Notes: generated from the sequence alone by a model not told the origin. A stretch of DNA of 33,569 bases from Bacilli bacterium (GCA_022780765.1 JALEUS010000052.1:1-33569), one strand, 5' to 3'. Positions 8,510-17,253 are shown, counted from the first letter of the stretch. Program-made: numbers and translations.

Positions 8510-8540
8510 TATTAAGAGTATAGGAGGTTCTCAAAGAACT

Positions 8541-9587
8541 ATGGTTAAAATTGCAATAAATGGTTTCGGACGTATCGGTCGTCTTGCATTCCGTCGTATG
8601 TGGGGAGACAAAGATTTTGAGATTGTCGCAATCAACGATCTTTCTTCAACAGCTAATTTAGCTTATCTTCTCAAGTACGATTCAGCTCATGGTGTCTTCC
8701 CTCACGAAGTATCTTCTGATGAGGAAAATATCATTGTCGATGGAAAGAAGATCCATGTTTACAAGATCAAGGATCCAAAGAAGGAAGGTGGATTCCCTTG
8801 GAAGAGCGTCGGTGCTGAAGTCATTTTAGAGTGCACTGGTCATTATTTAACAAAAGAAGCCAGTCAATCCCATATCGATGGTGGAGCAAAGGGTGTTGTC
8901 TTATCTGCTCCTGCAAAGGATGATACACTCACTTACGTCTACGGTGTCAACACCGGTAAGCTTGAAGCAGATGTCAAAGCTGGTGTCAAAGTCATCTCTG
9001 GTGCAAGCTGCACAACCAACTGCTTAGCTCCAGTATTAAAGGTCATCGAAGATAATTATGGTGTCGACGGTGGTTACATGACAACTGTTCACGCATATAC
9101 AAACGATCAGACAAACCTCGATTTGATCAAAGAGAAAGATTTCAGAAGAGGTAGAGCTGCTGCTCAGAACATCGTTCCTACTTCAACAGGCGCTGCAAAG
9201 GCAATCGATTTAGTCATTCCTTCACTCCATGGAAGACTCCAGGGTGGTGCAATCCGTGTTCCTGTTTTAGATGGTTCTTTAGTCGATGTCACCTTAAATC
9301 TCAAGAAGGAAGTTGTCGGTGGTGCTGCTGAGATCAACAAGCTCATGAAAGAAGCCAGCGAAGGCGAGTTAAAAGACGTTTTAGGTTATTCTGATGATGC
9401 TTTAGTCAGCAGAGACATCTTAGGAAGAACAGAAGGTTCTATCTTCAATTCTGATCAGACAAAGGTCTTCAAAACTCCAGACGGAACACAGCTTGTCAAA
9501 GTCTTCTCATGGTATGATAACGAGTATTCTTATACTTGCCAGTATGTCAGACTTGCTAAGCTTTTCGGCGAATTACTTTCTAAATAA
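8541..9587 (+). CDS. gapA: Glyceraldehyde-3-phosphate dehydrogenase (NAD-type)
   Basis: The enzyme oxidises glyceraldehyde-3-phosphate to 1,3-bisphosphoglycerate in glycolysis. The protein begins MVKIAINGFGRIGR and has the active-site segment SCTTNCLAP with catalytic Cys157 and His184 in TVHAYT. Asp33 after the second beta strand indicates preference for NAD over NADP. Length is 348 residues, slightly above the usual 335. ATG 8541 is chosen because AGGAGG lies 13 bases before it and the family N terminus starts there; an in-frame codon at 8487 would add 18 unrelated residues. Unusually for this region it contains CGT arginine codons early in the gene, consistent with a highly expressed gene. 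pgk and tpiA follow. Confidence 0.97.
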   Translation: MVKIAINGFGRIGRLAFRRMWGDKDFEIVAINDLSSTANLAYLLKYDSAHGVFPHEVSSDEENIIVDGKKIHVYKIKDPKKEGGFPWKSVGAEVILECTGHYLTKEASQSHIDGGAKGVVLSAPAKDDTLTYVYGVNTGKLEADVKAGVKVISGASCTTNCLAPVLKVIEDNYGVDGGYMTTVHAYTNDQTNLDLIKEKDFRRGRAAAQNIVPTSTGAAKAIDLVIPSLHGRLQGGAIRVPVLDGSLVDVTLNLKKEVVGGAAEINKLMKEASEGELKDVLGYSDDALVSRDILGRTEGSIFNSDQTKVFKTPDGTQLVKVFSWYDNEYSYTCQYVRLAKLFGELLSK

Positions 9588-9606
9588 TTACTGATTGAAC
9601 AACATG

Positions 9607-9638
9607 ATAGCTGCAAGCCTTTCTTGCAGCTATTTTTT
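9607..9638 (+). terminator. Intrinsic terminator between gapA and pgk
   Basis: An 11-bp perfect stem, ATAGCTGCAAG (9607-9617) with CTTGCAGCTAT (9623-9633), has a 5-base loop and is followed by six T residues. It lies between two genes of the same pathway and strand, so it probably makes gapA mRNA more abundant than pgk-tpiA mRNA, with partial read-through. No clear second promoter is seen before pgk. Confidence 0.92.
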
Positions 9639-9657
9639 AAATAAGAGGTGTATACAA

Positions 9658-10917
9658 ATGAAAAAACAGGTTTCGCAATTGAATGTTGCAGGTAAAAAAG
9701 TTTTGGTCAGAGTCGACTTTAATGTCCCTCACAAAGGAGAGGTTATCTCTGATGACAACAGAATAGCAGCTGCTGTTCCTACTATCGTTGAGCTTTTAAA
9801 CAAAGGCGCAAAGGTCGTTTTGATGTCTCACTTAGGAAAGATCAAATGGGGCAAAGTCGATGATGCTGAGATTGAAAAAGAGAAGAGAGCAAACGATTTA
9901 AAGATCGCTATTGAGCCTTTGAAAAAACATCTGAAGAATGCTTTAGGCAAAGATGTATCTGTCTCTTTCTCTGAGGAGACAAGAGGAGAATCTTTAAAAG
10001 CAAAGGTAGATGCTTTAAAAGATGGTGAAGTTTTGCTTGTTCAAAACACAAGATATGAGAAAGGTGAGACAAAAAACAATCCTGAATTGTCTGCTGAATG
10101 GGCTTCCTTAGTCGATGCCTATGTCATGGATGCTTTCGGTTCTGCTCACAGAGCTCACGCTTCCACTGTCGGTGTTCCAACTCTTTTAAAGGAGCAAGGA
10201 AAGGAGACTGCAGTCGGTTTCTTAGTTGAAAAAGAGATCAAAGCTTTATCAAACTGCGTTGACTGCAAAGAAGAAAACAGACCTTATATCGCTATCTTAG
10301 GTGGTGCTAAGGTATCTGATAAGATTCAGGTCATCGATTCTTTACTGAAGAAATGCGATAAGATCTTGATAGGTGGAGGTATGTCTTACACCTTCAAATA
10401 CGCCTTAGGTAACAAGGTAGGAAAATCTATCTGTGAGAAAGATCAGGCAGAGTATGCAAAGAAATGCTACGAGACAGGAAAGATAGTTTTACCTGTCGAT
10501 ACTGTCATCGCTGATGGAACATTTGATGATCCAACAAATATTCATCAGATCGAGACTCCTATAGGTGGCAATCAAGGTATTCCTGATGATTTTGAAGGAC
10601 TCGATATAGGAGAGAAGACAGCTGAGCTTTACTGTAAAGAGATTGAGAATGCAAAGACAATCTTCTGGAATGGACCGATGGGTGTCTTTGAAAAAGAACA
10701 GTTCCAAGCAGGAACTATCGCTGTTTGCAAAGCTTGTGTAGAAGCGACTAAAAAAGGAGCTTTCTCTGTCATAGGTGGAGGAGACTCAGCAGCAGCAGCT
10801 AAGCAGTTTGGTTACTCGAAAGAATTCTCACATGTATCAACAGGTGGTGGAGCTTCATTAGAGCTCATTCAATTCGATGGTCATCTCCCTGGAATAGATG
10901 ACATTGAAGACTGCTGA
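9658..10917 (+). CDS. pgk: Phosphoglycerate kinase
   Basis: Pgk makes ATP and 3-phosphoglycerate from 1,3-bisphosphoglycerate. The signature VLVRVDFNVP stands at about residues 15-24, and the substrate-binding SHLGK, the hinge, FWNGPMGVFE and the nucleotide-binding GGGDSAAAAKQFG all follow in normal order. Length is 419 residues, slightly longer than the common 390-400, with extra sequence around residue 60-80. ATG 9658 follows the RBS AAGAGGTG and gives the family N terminus. A longer in-frame reading from 9595 would pass through the terminator hairpin and is rejected. tpiA begins 16 bases after the stop. Confidence 0.97.
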   Translation: MKKQVSQLNVAGKKVLVRVDFNVPHKGEVISDDNRIAAAVPTIVELLNKGAKVVLMSHLGKIKWGKVDDAEIEKEKRANDLKIAIEPLKKHLKNALGKDVSVSFSEETRGESLKAKVDALKDGEVLLVQNTRYEKGETKNNPELSAEWASLVDAYVMDAFGSAHRAHASTVGVPTLLKEQGKETAVGFLVEKEIKALSNCVDCKEENRPYIAILGGAKVSDKIQVIDSLLKKCDKILIGGGMSYTFKYALGNKVGKSICEKDQAEYAKKCYETGKIVLPVDTVIADGTFDDPTNIHQIETPIGGNQGIPDDFEGLDIGEKTAELYCKEIENAKTIFWNGPMGVFEKEQFQAGTIAVCKACVEATKKGAFSVIGGGDSAAAAKQFGYSKEFSHVSTGGGASLELIQFDGHLPGIDDIEDC

Positions 10918-10933
10918 TAGTCAGGAGCAAAAG

Positions 10934-11695
10934 ATGTCTAGAAAAAAATTATTGATGGGAAACTGGAAGATGAACAACACTGTAGAGGAGACTTTACAGT
11001 TCGCTTCAAAAGTCAATGAGTCTTCCCTTGTCAAAGATGCAGAGAGCAAAGGTGTTATCTTAGCAATAGCACCTACATACCTCTCTTTACAAGCATTAAA
11101 GCAGAATATCAAAGGAGTCTATGTCTCCGCTCAGGATTGCCATTATGCAAAAAGTGGAGCTTACACTTCTTCTGTTTCAGTCGACATGTTAAAAGAGATC
11201 GGTGTCAACTGGTCTATCATCGGTCACTCTGAAAAAAGACAGTATGAAGCAGAGAGCGATTTCTCTTGCAACAGAAAGATAAGAGCTCTTCTTAAAGCTT
11301 CATGCAAAGCAGTCTACTGTGTCGGTGAGAGTTTAAAAGAGTACGAAGAAGGAATAACTAAGGATATCATTCTCTCTCAGGTCACTGTCGGTTTACAGAA
11401 CATATCCTGTGAAGATGCTAAAAACATCATCATCGCTTATGAGCCAGTCTGGTCTATAGGAACAGGAAAGAACGCTTCTTCTGAGATAGCACAGGATATA
11501 TGTTGCTACATAAGAAGTATCGTTGAGAAGATCTTCAATAAAGAGGTGGCTTCAGAGATGCTCATCCTCTACGGTGGATCTGTCAAACCTGAGAATATTC
11601 ACAACTATCTGACCTGCCCTGATGTCGATGGTGCTTTGGTCGGTGGAGCTTCTTTGAAAGTTGAATCATTCAAAGCTCTGGTTGAAAATATCTGA
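10934..11695 (+). CDS. tpiA: Triosephosphate isomerase
   Basis: TpiA interconverts dihydroxyacetone phosphate and glyceraldehyde-3-phosphate. The 253-residue protein has all catalytic residues: Lys12 in GNWKMN, His98 in IIGHSEKR and Glu170 in YEPVWSIGTG, plus the phosphate-binding YGGSVKPEN and ALVGGASL. ATG 10934 is chosen because AGGAG (10923-10927) precedes it and the conserved N terminus starts there; the in-frame codon at 10898 lies inside pgk. It is the last gene of the glycolytic block and is followed by a strong terminator. Phosphoglycerate mutase and enolase genes are not adjacent. Confidence 0.97.
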   Translation: MSRKKLLMGNWKMNNTVEETLQFASKVNESSLVKDAESKGVILAIAPTYLSLQALKQNIKGVYVSAQDCHYAKSGAYTSSVSVDMLKEIGVNWSIIGHSEKRQYEAESDFSCNRKIRALLKASCKAVYCVGESLKEYEEGITKDIILSQVTVGLQNISCEDAKNIIIAYEPVWSIGTGKNASSEIAQDICCYIRSIVEKIFNKEVASEMLILYGGSVKPENIHNYLTCPDVDGALVGGASLKVESFKALVENI

Positions 11696-11706
11696 TCTAA
11701 TTTATT

Positions 11707-11746
11707 AAGGATCATCAATTGAAACAAGGATTGATGATCCTTTTTT
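11707..11746 (+). terminator. Intrinsic terminator of the glycolytic block
   Basis: A 13-bp perfect stem, AAGGATCATCAAT (11707-11719) with ATTGATGATCCTT (11730-11742), has a 10-base loop and runs into six T residues (11741-11746). It begins 11 bases after the tpiA stop. Confidence 0.93.
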
Positions 11747-12039
11747 GATACGTGAGTTTTAAAGATATTTTCTTTTCTTAATAGTTTTATTTGATAAAGA
11801 AAGTTGCTTTTTATTTTCATGCATGTATTACAAACAAAAATACTTTAATATGCAGGAGTTTTTTACGTTTAAGAAGTTTATCTATACAAAAAGTAAGCTA
11901 TTAAAGATGCTCACAAGAAAAGTGATGCAGTTTGCACCCATTTTTCTTTGTACTACTGTTCTTGTGAGTGAAGAGAATAAGACATGCAAGGTCAGTCAAT
12001 ATCAAGAGTTTTATTCTGATATTGATCTTTTTTTATCAC
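11747..12039. other. Spacer with an unsupported short open frame
   Basis: An 82-codon frame (11823-12071) exists but shows no family features and no good RBS. Its end is in a different frame from the repeat remnants that begin near 12040. It may be the decayed N-terminal part of that pseudogene or chance. A 10-bp inverted repeat, CTCACAAGAA (11910-11919) and TTCTTGTGAG (11959-11968), lies inside it. Confidence 0.4.
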
Positions 12040-12690
12040 AGTTATTTAGACCTATAATGGATATACTGTAGTAGAGATAGGTAACTCTACATTTGAAGAC
12101 AATACTAACTTAACATCTATTTCCTTACCTCAGACTATCATTTCAATAGGAGAGAATGCGTTTCATAACTGTACATCATTTTATCAGTCTCTTTACCATT
12201 CGGAGTGAAAACAATCGGATCTAGTGCTTTTTAAACCTGCACCAATATATCTAAGATAGTTTTATCTGATTCGGTCATATCTATAGGTGAAAGTGTCTTT
12301 GATGTTTGTAAAAATGCAACTAAATTGGTATTATCTAATCAGATTACAAAAGTTCCTTTTAAACCTTCTTTAATTGTAAATCAGTTACTGAAATTAATAT
12401 TCCTGAAAGTGTTACTTCTTTATGTGATTCGGTATTTAGTTATTGAAATAATCTCTTAACTTTACATTTATCAGATAACATAACCAGCATATGATGGCAT
12501 ATACTTTATAATTGTATTAGTTTACAAAATGTAAATATTCCTTCATCTTTAACTGTAATTCCATCTGAGATGTTTTTGGTTGTTCTTCCTTGAAAGACGT
12601 AACAATAAAAGAAGGTGCTATAAAGATCAGTGAGCATGCTTTTAATTAGAATGTAATTGAAGAGATCTATATACCTTCACTTTAAACAGC
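12040..12690 (+). pseudogene. Remnant of a BspA-type leucine-rich-repeat surface protein
   Basis: Short stretches in changing frames keep the LRR_5 pattern (L..I.LP..V..IG..AF..C). Examples are TSISLPQTIISIGENAFHNC from about 12107, SVSLPFGVKTIGSSAF from about 12190, KIVLSDSVISIGESVFDVC from about 12253, VTEINIPESVTSLCDSVFSY from about 12385 and LQNVNIPSSLTVIPSEMF from about 12524, then SLKDVTIKEGAIKISEHAFN. At least three frame changes and several single-base stops interrupt them (for instance a stop right after GSSAF, and TGA where Gly or Cys is expected). Six or more repeats are recognisable, so this was a surface LRR protein that has decayed beyond function. The true 5' end and any secretion signal cannot be placed. 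Confidence 0.85.
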
Positions 12691-12718
12691 ATCCATTAAT
12701 AGAAAGATTCATTTATTA

Positions 12719-12750
12719 TTGTGTGAAACTGCATCCATTGTGATTATAAT
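12719..12750 (+). promoter_or_regulatory. Candidate promoter of the BI-1 family gene
   Basis: TATAAT at 12745-12750 stands 25 bases before the start codon, with a TG pair just upstream. TTGTGT at 12719-12724 is a possible but badly spaced (20 bases) -35 box. Confidence 0.4.
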
Positions 12751-12775
12751 ATTATTGTTTAAAAAGGAGGTTAAA

Positions 12776-13624
12776 ATGAAAAATTATTCTAATGAATCTC
12801 AAGATAACGAGACAATCGATCTTGATAAGGGTAGTTACCATTCTTTAAACAGCAAAGTAAATCAATCAGATACTATTGTTACAGAGGATAAGAAAGGTGT
12901 TTCCTTCTCTAAGAAAACAGTAAATTTAGCTAAGGTATTCTTGTGGTTTGGATTAGGACTTCTCATTTCAGGTGCAATAGCATTTTCTTTACCAAATATT
13001 CTTCTTCTAGCAAATAACAATAACGCAGCAGCTTTAGGAAATACTTACATCGTTCTTCTTGCTGTTTCAGGTATTGGAATATTGGTTTTGTCATTGGTGA
13101 TGTCTTTTGCTTCATTGTTCAAGAGAAACAGTGTTGCAATGATTGTCAGTTACGTTTTGTACACTGTCTTTATGGGTATACTTCTTTCAGGAGTGATGCT
13201 TCTTTACTTAGCTATCGCTGAAGTGATCAACGTCAATTTTATGAATACATTTGCTTATGCATTTTTAATCACAGCAGGTGTGTTTGTACTGATGGGTCTT
13301 CTGTCGATGGTCATGAAGAAGACAAGCACACTATTCTTGATTGGAACAACTCTGTTTTTAGGTATAGGAATTCTCTGTCTTGTGAATTTCTTTTTGCGTC
13401 TTGAAACAATATACTGGATTGTTGATATCGCATTGTTCATGTATATCCTTATTATTACTGCTATCGATATTCACAATGCTAACATGATAGCACAGAGGGC
13501 AGATTTCTCAACAGATAACAACTTAGCTATCTACTGTGCAATGAATCTGTACACTGACTTTGTCATCATCTTGATAAGAGTTATGTATTATCTTTTGATT
13601 ATATTTGCATCTAAAAAAGATTAA
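12776..13624 (+). CDS. Bax inhibitor-1 (TMBIM/YetJ-like) family membrane protein
   Basis: The 282-residue product has a hydrophilic N terminus of about 55 residues and seven probable membrane segments. The C-terminal part carries BI-1 hallmarks: an ITAIDIHN segment with Asp231 in the sixth helix and NLYTDFVIILIRVMYYLL with Asp261 in the last. In Bacillus YetJ two such aspartates form the pH-sensing pair of a Ca2+ leak channel; that function here is inference. The start at 12776 follows a strong AAGGAGG (12764-12770); an in-frame codon at 12719 lies upstream of the likely promoter. The gene stands alone between the LRR pseudogene and a bidirectional terminator. Confidence 0.82.
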   Translation: MKNYSNESQDNETIDLDKGSYHSLNSKVNQSDTIVTEDKKGVSFSKKTVNLAKVFLWFGLGLLISGAIAFSLPNILLLANNNNAAALGNTYIVLLAVSGIGILVLSLVMSFASLFKRNSVAMIVSYVLYTVFMGILLSGVMLLYLAIAEVINVNFMNTFAYAFLITAGVFVLMGLLSMVMKKTSTLFLIGTTLFLGIGILCLVNFFLRLETIYWIVDIALFMYILIITAIDIHNANMIAQRADFSTDNNLAIYCAMNLYTDFVIILIRVMYYLLIIFASKKD

Positions 13625-13647
13625 TTAACTAAGAACAATCAAAAAAT

Positions 13648-13702
13648 AAGATTGTCTATCAATTAGATTTATTATCTTTAATTGAAGGCAATCTTTTTTT
13701 AT
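13648..13702. terminator. Bidirectional intrinsic terminator
   Basis: AAGATTG (13648-13654) pairs with CAATCTT (13689-13695). With one bulge and a few G-U pairs the stem continues inward through TCAATTA/TAATTGA, giving a long hairpin. On the plus strand it runs into a T tract from 13694. On the minus strand the AAAAAA at 13641-13646 supplies the U tract. It separates converging genes. Confidence 0.85.
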
Positions 13703-13723
13703 TTGTTTAAAAAGAAAGATGAA

Positions 13724-14347
13724 TCAGTCTATTTCAAACCAAGTGAAATATGTTGTGAAAGTAGCATCGATAACATTTCCGTTACTTTGATCTTCTTGGA
13801 AACGAAGTGTTATCTGCTCGTATAGACCTATAGGATTTATAAGATATTCGATTTCAAAACCGCATGTTTTTTCACCGATAGCAGATTGCAAATCGTTTGT
13901 GATGGTATTTACGTAATCCATCTTTACAATCTTCTGTATCTCGTCAAACCCTTTTAAAGTGATCCTCATCGACCTGTCATCATTTATATAATAATTGGTA
14001 GTTGCTTTCACTCTGTTTTCACTTTCTTTGTATTCGTTCATCTGAAAGTAATCAATGACAACCACTTCATCTATTCTTCTTTTCACTTTTTCGATGTGTC
14101 CTTCAACAAAGATAGGTTCATCTTTGCTGTTTTTCATCGATGGATAGATACCAGAACTCTTATATACATCGCTGATAACTTTGTATTCTCCGCTTTTATA
14201 GATGTAGTTTGCTCTGTTGTTAGTATATGTCTGGATGATATTTTCTTTTGCTTCTTGATAGGTTATACTTCTTTCTTTTCCACCATTATTACAGGAGACC
14301 AATAGAGGAAGGAGAAAGAATACTTTCAGTTTTCTTAATATTTTCAT
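13724..14347 (-). CDS. Putative lipoprotein, function unknown
   Basis: The 207-residue product starts MKILRKLKVFFLLPLLVSC, a basic n-region, hydrophobic core and lipobox ending in Cys19, so it should be lipidated by Lgt and anchored outside the membrane. The mature part is hydrophilic and mixed-charge, with YYINDDRSMRITLKGF and a beta-rich C-terminal half; I do not recognise a family. ATG 14347 is preferred since it gives an exact lipoprotein signal; an in-frame TTG at 14371 would add eight residues. Neither start has a visible RBS. It is transcribed alone toward the bidirectional terminator it shares with the BI-1 gene. Confidence 0.75.
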   Translation of the reverse strand: MKILRKLKVFFLLPLLVSCNNGGKERSITYQEAKENIIQTYTNNRANYIYKSGEYKVISDVYKSSGIYPSMKNSKDEPIFVEGHIEKVKRRIDEVVVIDYFQMNEYKESENRVKATTNYYINDDRSMRITLKGFDEIQKIVKMDYVNTITNDLQSAIGEKTCGFEIEYLINPIGLYEQITLRFQEDQSNGNVIDATFTTYFTWFEID

Positions 14348-14676
14348 ACATAGAAATATATCACAAAACAATCGATTTTTGAAGATGATAGCAAATCACT
14401 TTTAATTGAATCATCTTATTATATTTTCTTTTCATCTCTTATTTTTAAATTTTATATTTAACAATTTTTACTAAAAATATATGATTGGTTTTATATATAA
14501 CAAAAAATAAAAGAAGAATTTTATATAATATTAAAAAATTACATCCAACATATATTTACATATAAAAATTTATAAATTCATTATTCTTTTTAAGTGGTGA
14601 TATCTAAAATGCTCATGTAGGGATATTATCTTTGCATGCACGATACATATAGCTTAGTAAGTGTTAAATAAATATA

Positions 14677-14702
14677 TTAATTATATAAATTAATTATATA
14701 AA
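14677..14702. repeat. Two tandem copies of TTAATTATATAAA
   Basis: The 13-base unit occurs at 14677-14689 and again directly at 14690-14702 without mismatch, about 110 bases before the secA start codon. It could be replication slippage in AT-rich DNA or part of a regulator site. Confidence 0.8.
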
Positions 14703-14749
14703 TAAAAATATCTTCAAAATCAGGTTTATTAATGTTAAAATTATTTCTT

Positions 14750-14770
14750 GAGATTGATATCTCGTTTTTT
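14750..14770 (+). terminator. Small hairpin with U tract in the secA leader (possible attenuator)
   Basis: GAGAT (14750-14754) pairs with ATCTC (14759-14763) across a TGAT loop, then G and six T residues follow. A 5-bp stem is weak for a terminator. Its place 41 bases before secA would suit attenuation, but this is speculative. Confidence 0.25.
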
Positions 14771-14811
14771 GCTTACGAAAAAATTACAAAAAATATGCAG
14801 AGGAGAGTCAT

Positions 14812-17253
14812 ATGGGTCTATTAGATAAACTGTTCATGATCGATAAAAGAGCCTTTAAAAAGATTGAGAAGAAAGCTAACAGAGTATTCCTCTTTGAAGA
14901 TGAGTACTCTAAATTATCTGATACCGATTTGAAAGGTAAAACAGAGATATTCAAAAAGAGATTGATGGCTGGTGAGACTGTTGATGATATTCTCCCTGAA
15001 GCTTTCGCCGCTTCAAGAGAAGCTGCAAGAAGAGTCTTAGGACAGTTTCCATATCCTGTTCAGGTCTTCGGTGCGACAGTTTTAAATGAAGGCGATGTAG
15101 CAGAGATGAGAACCGGAGAAGGTAAGACTTTGACTGCTACTATGGCTGTCTATCTTAATGCTTTGGAAGGTAAAGGTGTCCATGTTGTTACTGTCAACGA
15201 GTACTTGGCAAGCAGAGACGCTGATTGGATGGGAAATGTCTATCGTTTCATGGGGCTGACAGTCGGTTGCAATATGAGAGAGAAGAACACCGAGGAGAAG
15301 AAAAAGGCTTTCAACTGCGATATTACATATACCACAAACTTTGAAGTAGGCTTTGATTACCTCCGTGACAATATGGCAAAGACCGTTGATAATCGTGTTT
15401 TAAGAGGCCTTCACTTTGCTATCGTCGATGAAGCTGATTCTATTCTCATCGATGAATCTAGAACTCCTCTTATTATCTCTGGAGGAAGCGGAACCACTGC
15501 TAACACTTATGTCACAGCAGACAGAGCTTGTAAAAGACTTAGAAAAGACAGAGATTTCACAATCGATATTGAGAAGAAGACTTGTTCTTTGACAGATGAA
15601 GGAGTCAAGAAGATTCAGCAGATGTTCGCTGTTGACAATCTTTACGATGCTCAGTGGGCAGAGCTCACACATCGTATTCAGCAAGCTTTAAAAGCTAACT
15701 ATATCATGAAAAAAGATGTTGAGTATATGGTAGCTGAAGGAGAGATTCAACTCATCGATTCATTCACGGGACGTGTGATGAAAGGAAGAGAGTACTCAGA
15801 TGGTCTTCAGCAAGCTATTCAAGCTAAAGAGCATGTCAATATCAAACCTGAAACAGTCACTTTAGCAACCATCACTTATCAGAATTTCTTCAGATTATAT
15901 GACAAGTTATCAGGAATGACAGGTACTGCAAAAACTGAAGAAGAAGAGTTTAGAAAGGTATACAACATGAGAGTTGTTCCTATTCCTACTAACAGACCTA
16001 TTCAGAGAATCGATGATGTCGACTCGATCTTTGGAAATGAGAAAGCTAAATATCAAGCTATCGCTGCTGATATCAAAGAGAGACATGCAAAAGGACAACC
16101 TATCTTGATAGGTACCCCTTCTGTTGAGAAATCAGAGATAGTTGATAAACTCCTCAATGAGATGAATATTCCCCATGAGGTTCTCAATGCAAAGAACCAT
16201 GCTAAAGAAGCTAATATCATCGCTTTAGCAGGTCAGAAGGGAGCTGTCACTATCGCAACTAACATGGCTGGTAGAGGAACGGATATCAAATTGGGTGAAG
16301 GAGTTAAAGAGCTAGGTGGTTTAGCTGTTTTAGCTACTGAGAGAAATGAATCCAGACGTATCGATAATCAGCTTAAAGGAAGAAGTGGACGTCAAGGTGA
16401 CCCAGGTTATTCAAAATTCTATGTCTCATTTGAAGATGAGATATTTGTCAGATATGCTCCCTCATCTTACAAATCTCTTTATGAGAGATTAGGAGATGAC
16501 GCTTTCCAGAGCCGCATGATGTCAGGAGCAATCACTCAGACTCAGAAGAAGGTTGAAGGATTGAATTTTGACACCAGAAAACAGCTTCTTAATTACGATG
16601 ATGTCTTATCTAGACAAAGAAAAATAATGTATGAAAAAAGAGATGTGATCCTCTACTCTAAGTCAATTTCAAAAACCATCCCTTCCTACTTTGATTTAGC
16701 TTGCAGCTCATTTGCAAAAGAGTGCGTCACCATCGTAGATCAGGAGAAAGTTATCGATGGAAAGAAGCTCTCTGCTTTAGCTTGTGAGAAGATGGCAATC
16801 GATCCTAAGTCTGTTCCTGGAGATTTCTTCGATGGACTTACAGTTGAAGATGCTGGTAATCTTCTCTCCGCTCAGCTTCAAAAGATCTATCAATCTCACC
16901 AGGAAGAAGGAAAGTGGACTGATGACATGAAGAACTTTGCAGAGAAGACGATCACTTTGGATTGTGTGGACAGAAGATGGACAAGACATATCGATCAGAT
17001 GGCAAAATTAAGAGAAGCGATTTGGCTTCGTTCTTACGCACAGACAGATCCTTTGCAAGCTTACACAAACGAGGGATTTGACATGTTCAATAAGATGAAT
17101 TTGAACATCGCTTTAGACGTCTCAAAAACTCTTTTACATGTTGCTTTCAGACCGAATCCTGACGCTGAAAAAGCAAGTGAAGAGAACATGTCTAATGTCA
17201 CTCCTGATAAAGAGGAGATAGACAGATCAAATCCCCAAGCAAAGATCAGTTAA
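14812..17253 (+). CDS. secA: Preprotein translocase ATPase SecA
   Basis: SecA drives secreted proteins through SecYEG by ATP hydrolysis. The 813-residue protein has Walker A GEGKT (102-106, Lys105), the DEAD-type box VDEAD (Asp206-Glu207), the preprotein-crosslinking and scaffold regions, the TGTAKTEEEEF segment and the motor-2 ATNMAGRGTDI. The C terminus is short: after the scaffold it ends in a charged tail without the CxCxnCH zinc motif that binds SecB or ribosomes in many other SecAs. The start follows AGAGGAGA. It heads a long plus-strand run; prfB begins 55 bases later with no terminator between. Confidence 0.97.
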   Translation: MGLLDKLFMIDKRAFKKIEKKANRVFLFEDEYSKLSDTDLKGKTEIFKKRLMAGETVDDILPEAFAASREAARRVLGQFPYPVQVFGATVLNEGDVAEMRTGEGKTLTATMAVYLNALEGKGVHVVTVNEYLASRDADWMGNVYRFMGLTVGCNMREKNTEEKKKAFNCDITYTTNFEVGFDYLRDNMAKTVDNRVLRGLHFAIVDEADSILIDESRTPLIISGGSGTTANTYVTADRACKRLRKDRDFTIDIEKKTCSLTDEGVKKIQQMFAVDNLYDAQWAELTHRIQQALKANYIMKKDVEYMVAEGEIQLIDSFTGRVMKGREYSDGLQQAIQAKEHVNIKPETVTLATITYQNFFRLYDKLSGMTGTAKTEEEEFRKVYNMRVVPIPTNRPIQRIDDVDSIFGNEKAKYQAIAADIKERHAKGQPILIGTPSVEKSEIVDKLLNEMNIPHEVLNAKNHAKEANIIALAGQKGAVTIATNMAGRGTDIKLGEGVKELGGLAVLATERNESRRIDNQLKGRSGRQGDPGYSKFYVSFEDEIFVRYAPSSYKSLYERLGDDAFQSRMMSGAITQTQKKVEGLNFDTRKQLLNYDDVLSRQRKIMYEKRDVILYSKSISKTIPSYFDLACSSFAKECVTIVDQEKVIDGKKLSALACEKMAIDPKSVPGDFFDGLTVEDAGNLLSAQLQKIYQSHQEEGKWTDDMKNFAEKTITLDCVDRRWTRHIDQMAKLREAIWLRSYAQTDPLQAYTNEGFDMFNKMNLNIALDVSKTLLHVAFRPNPDAEKASEENMSNVTPDKEEIDRSNPQAKIS

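Larger units (their letters stand above)
14372..14811. other. Extremely AT-rich spacer before secA
   Basis: This 440-base stretch lies between divergent genes and must hold the promoters of the lipoprotein gene and of secA, but no box pair stands out in the AT background. It contains a perfect 13-base tandem repeat (14677-14702) and a small hairpin GAGAT/ATCTC (14750-14763) followed by six T residues. No coding sequence is seen. Confidence 0.55.

Noticed and set aside
9595-9657. N-terminal extension of Pgk
   Set aside because: It would translate through the gapA terminator hairpin and is absent from the family.
11910-11968. 10-bp inverted repeat as transposon end or operator
   Set aside because: It is a single pair with a 39-base spacer, no transposase nearby and no target duplication; chance is likely in AT-rich DNA.
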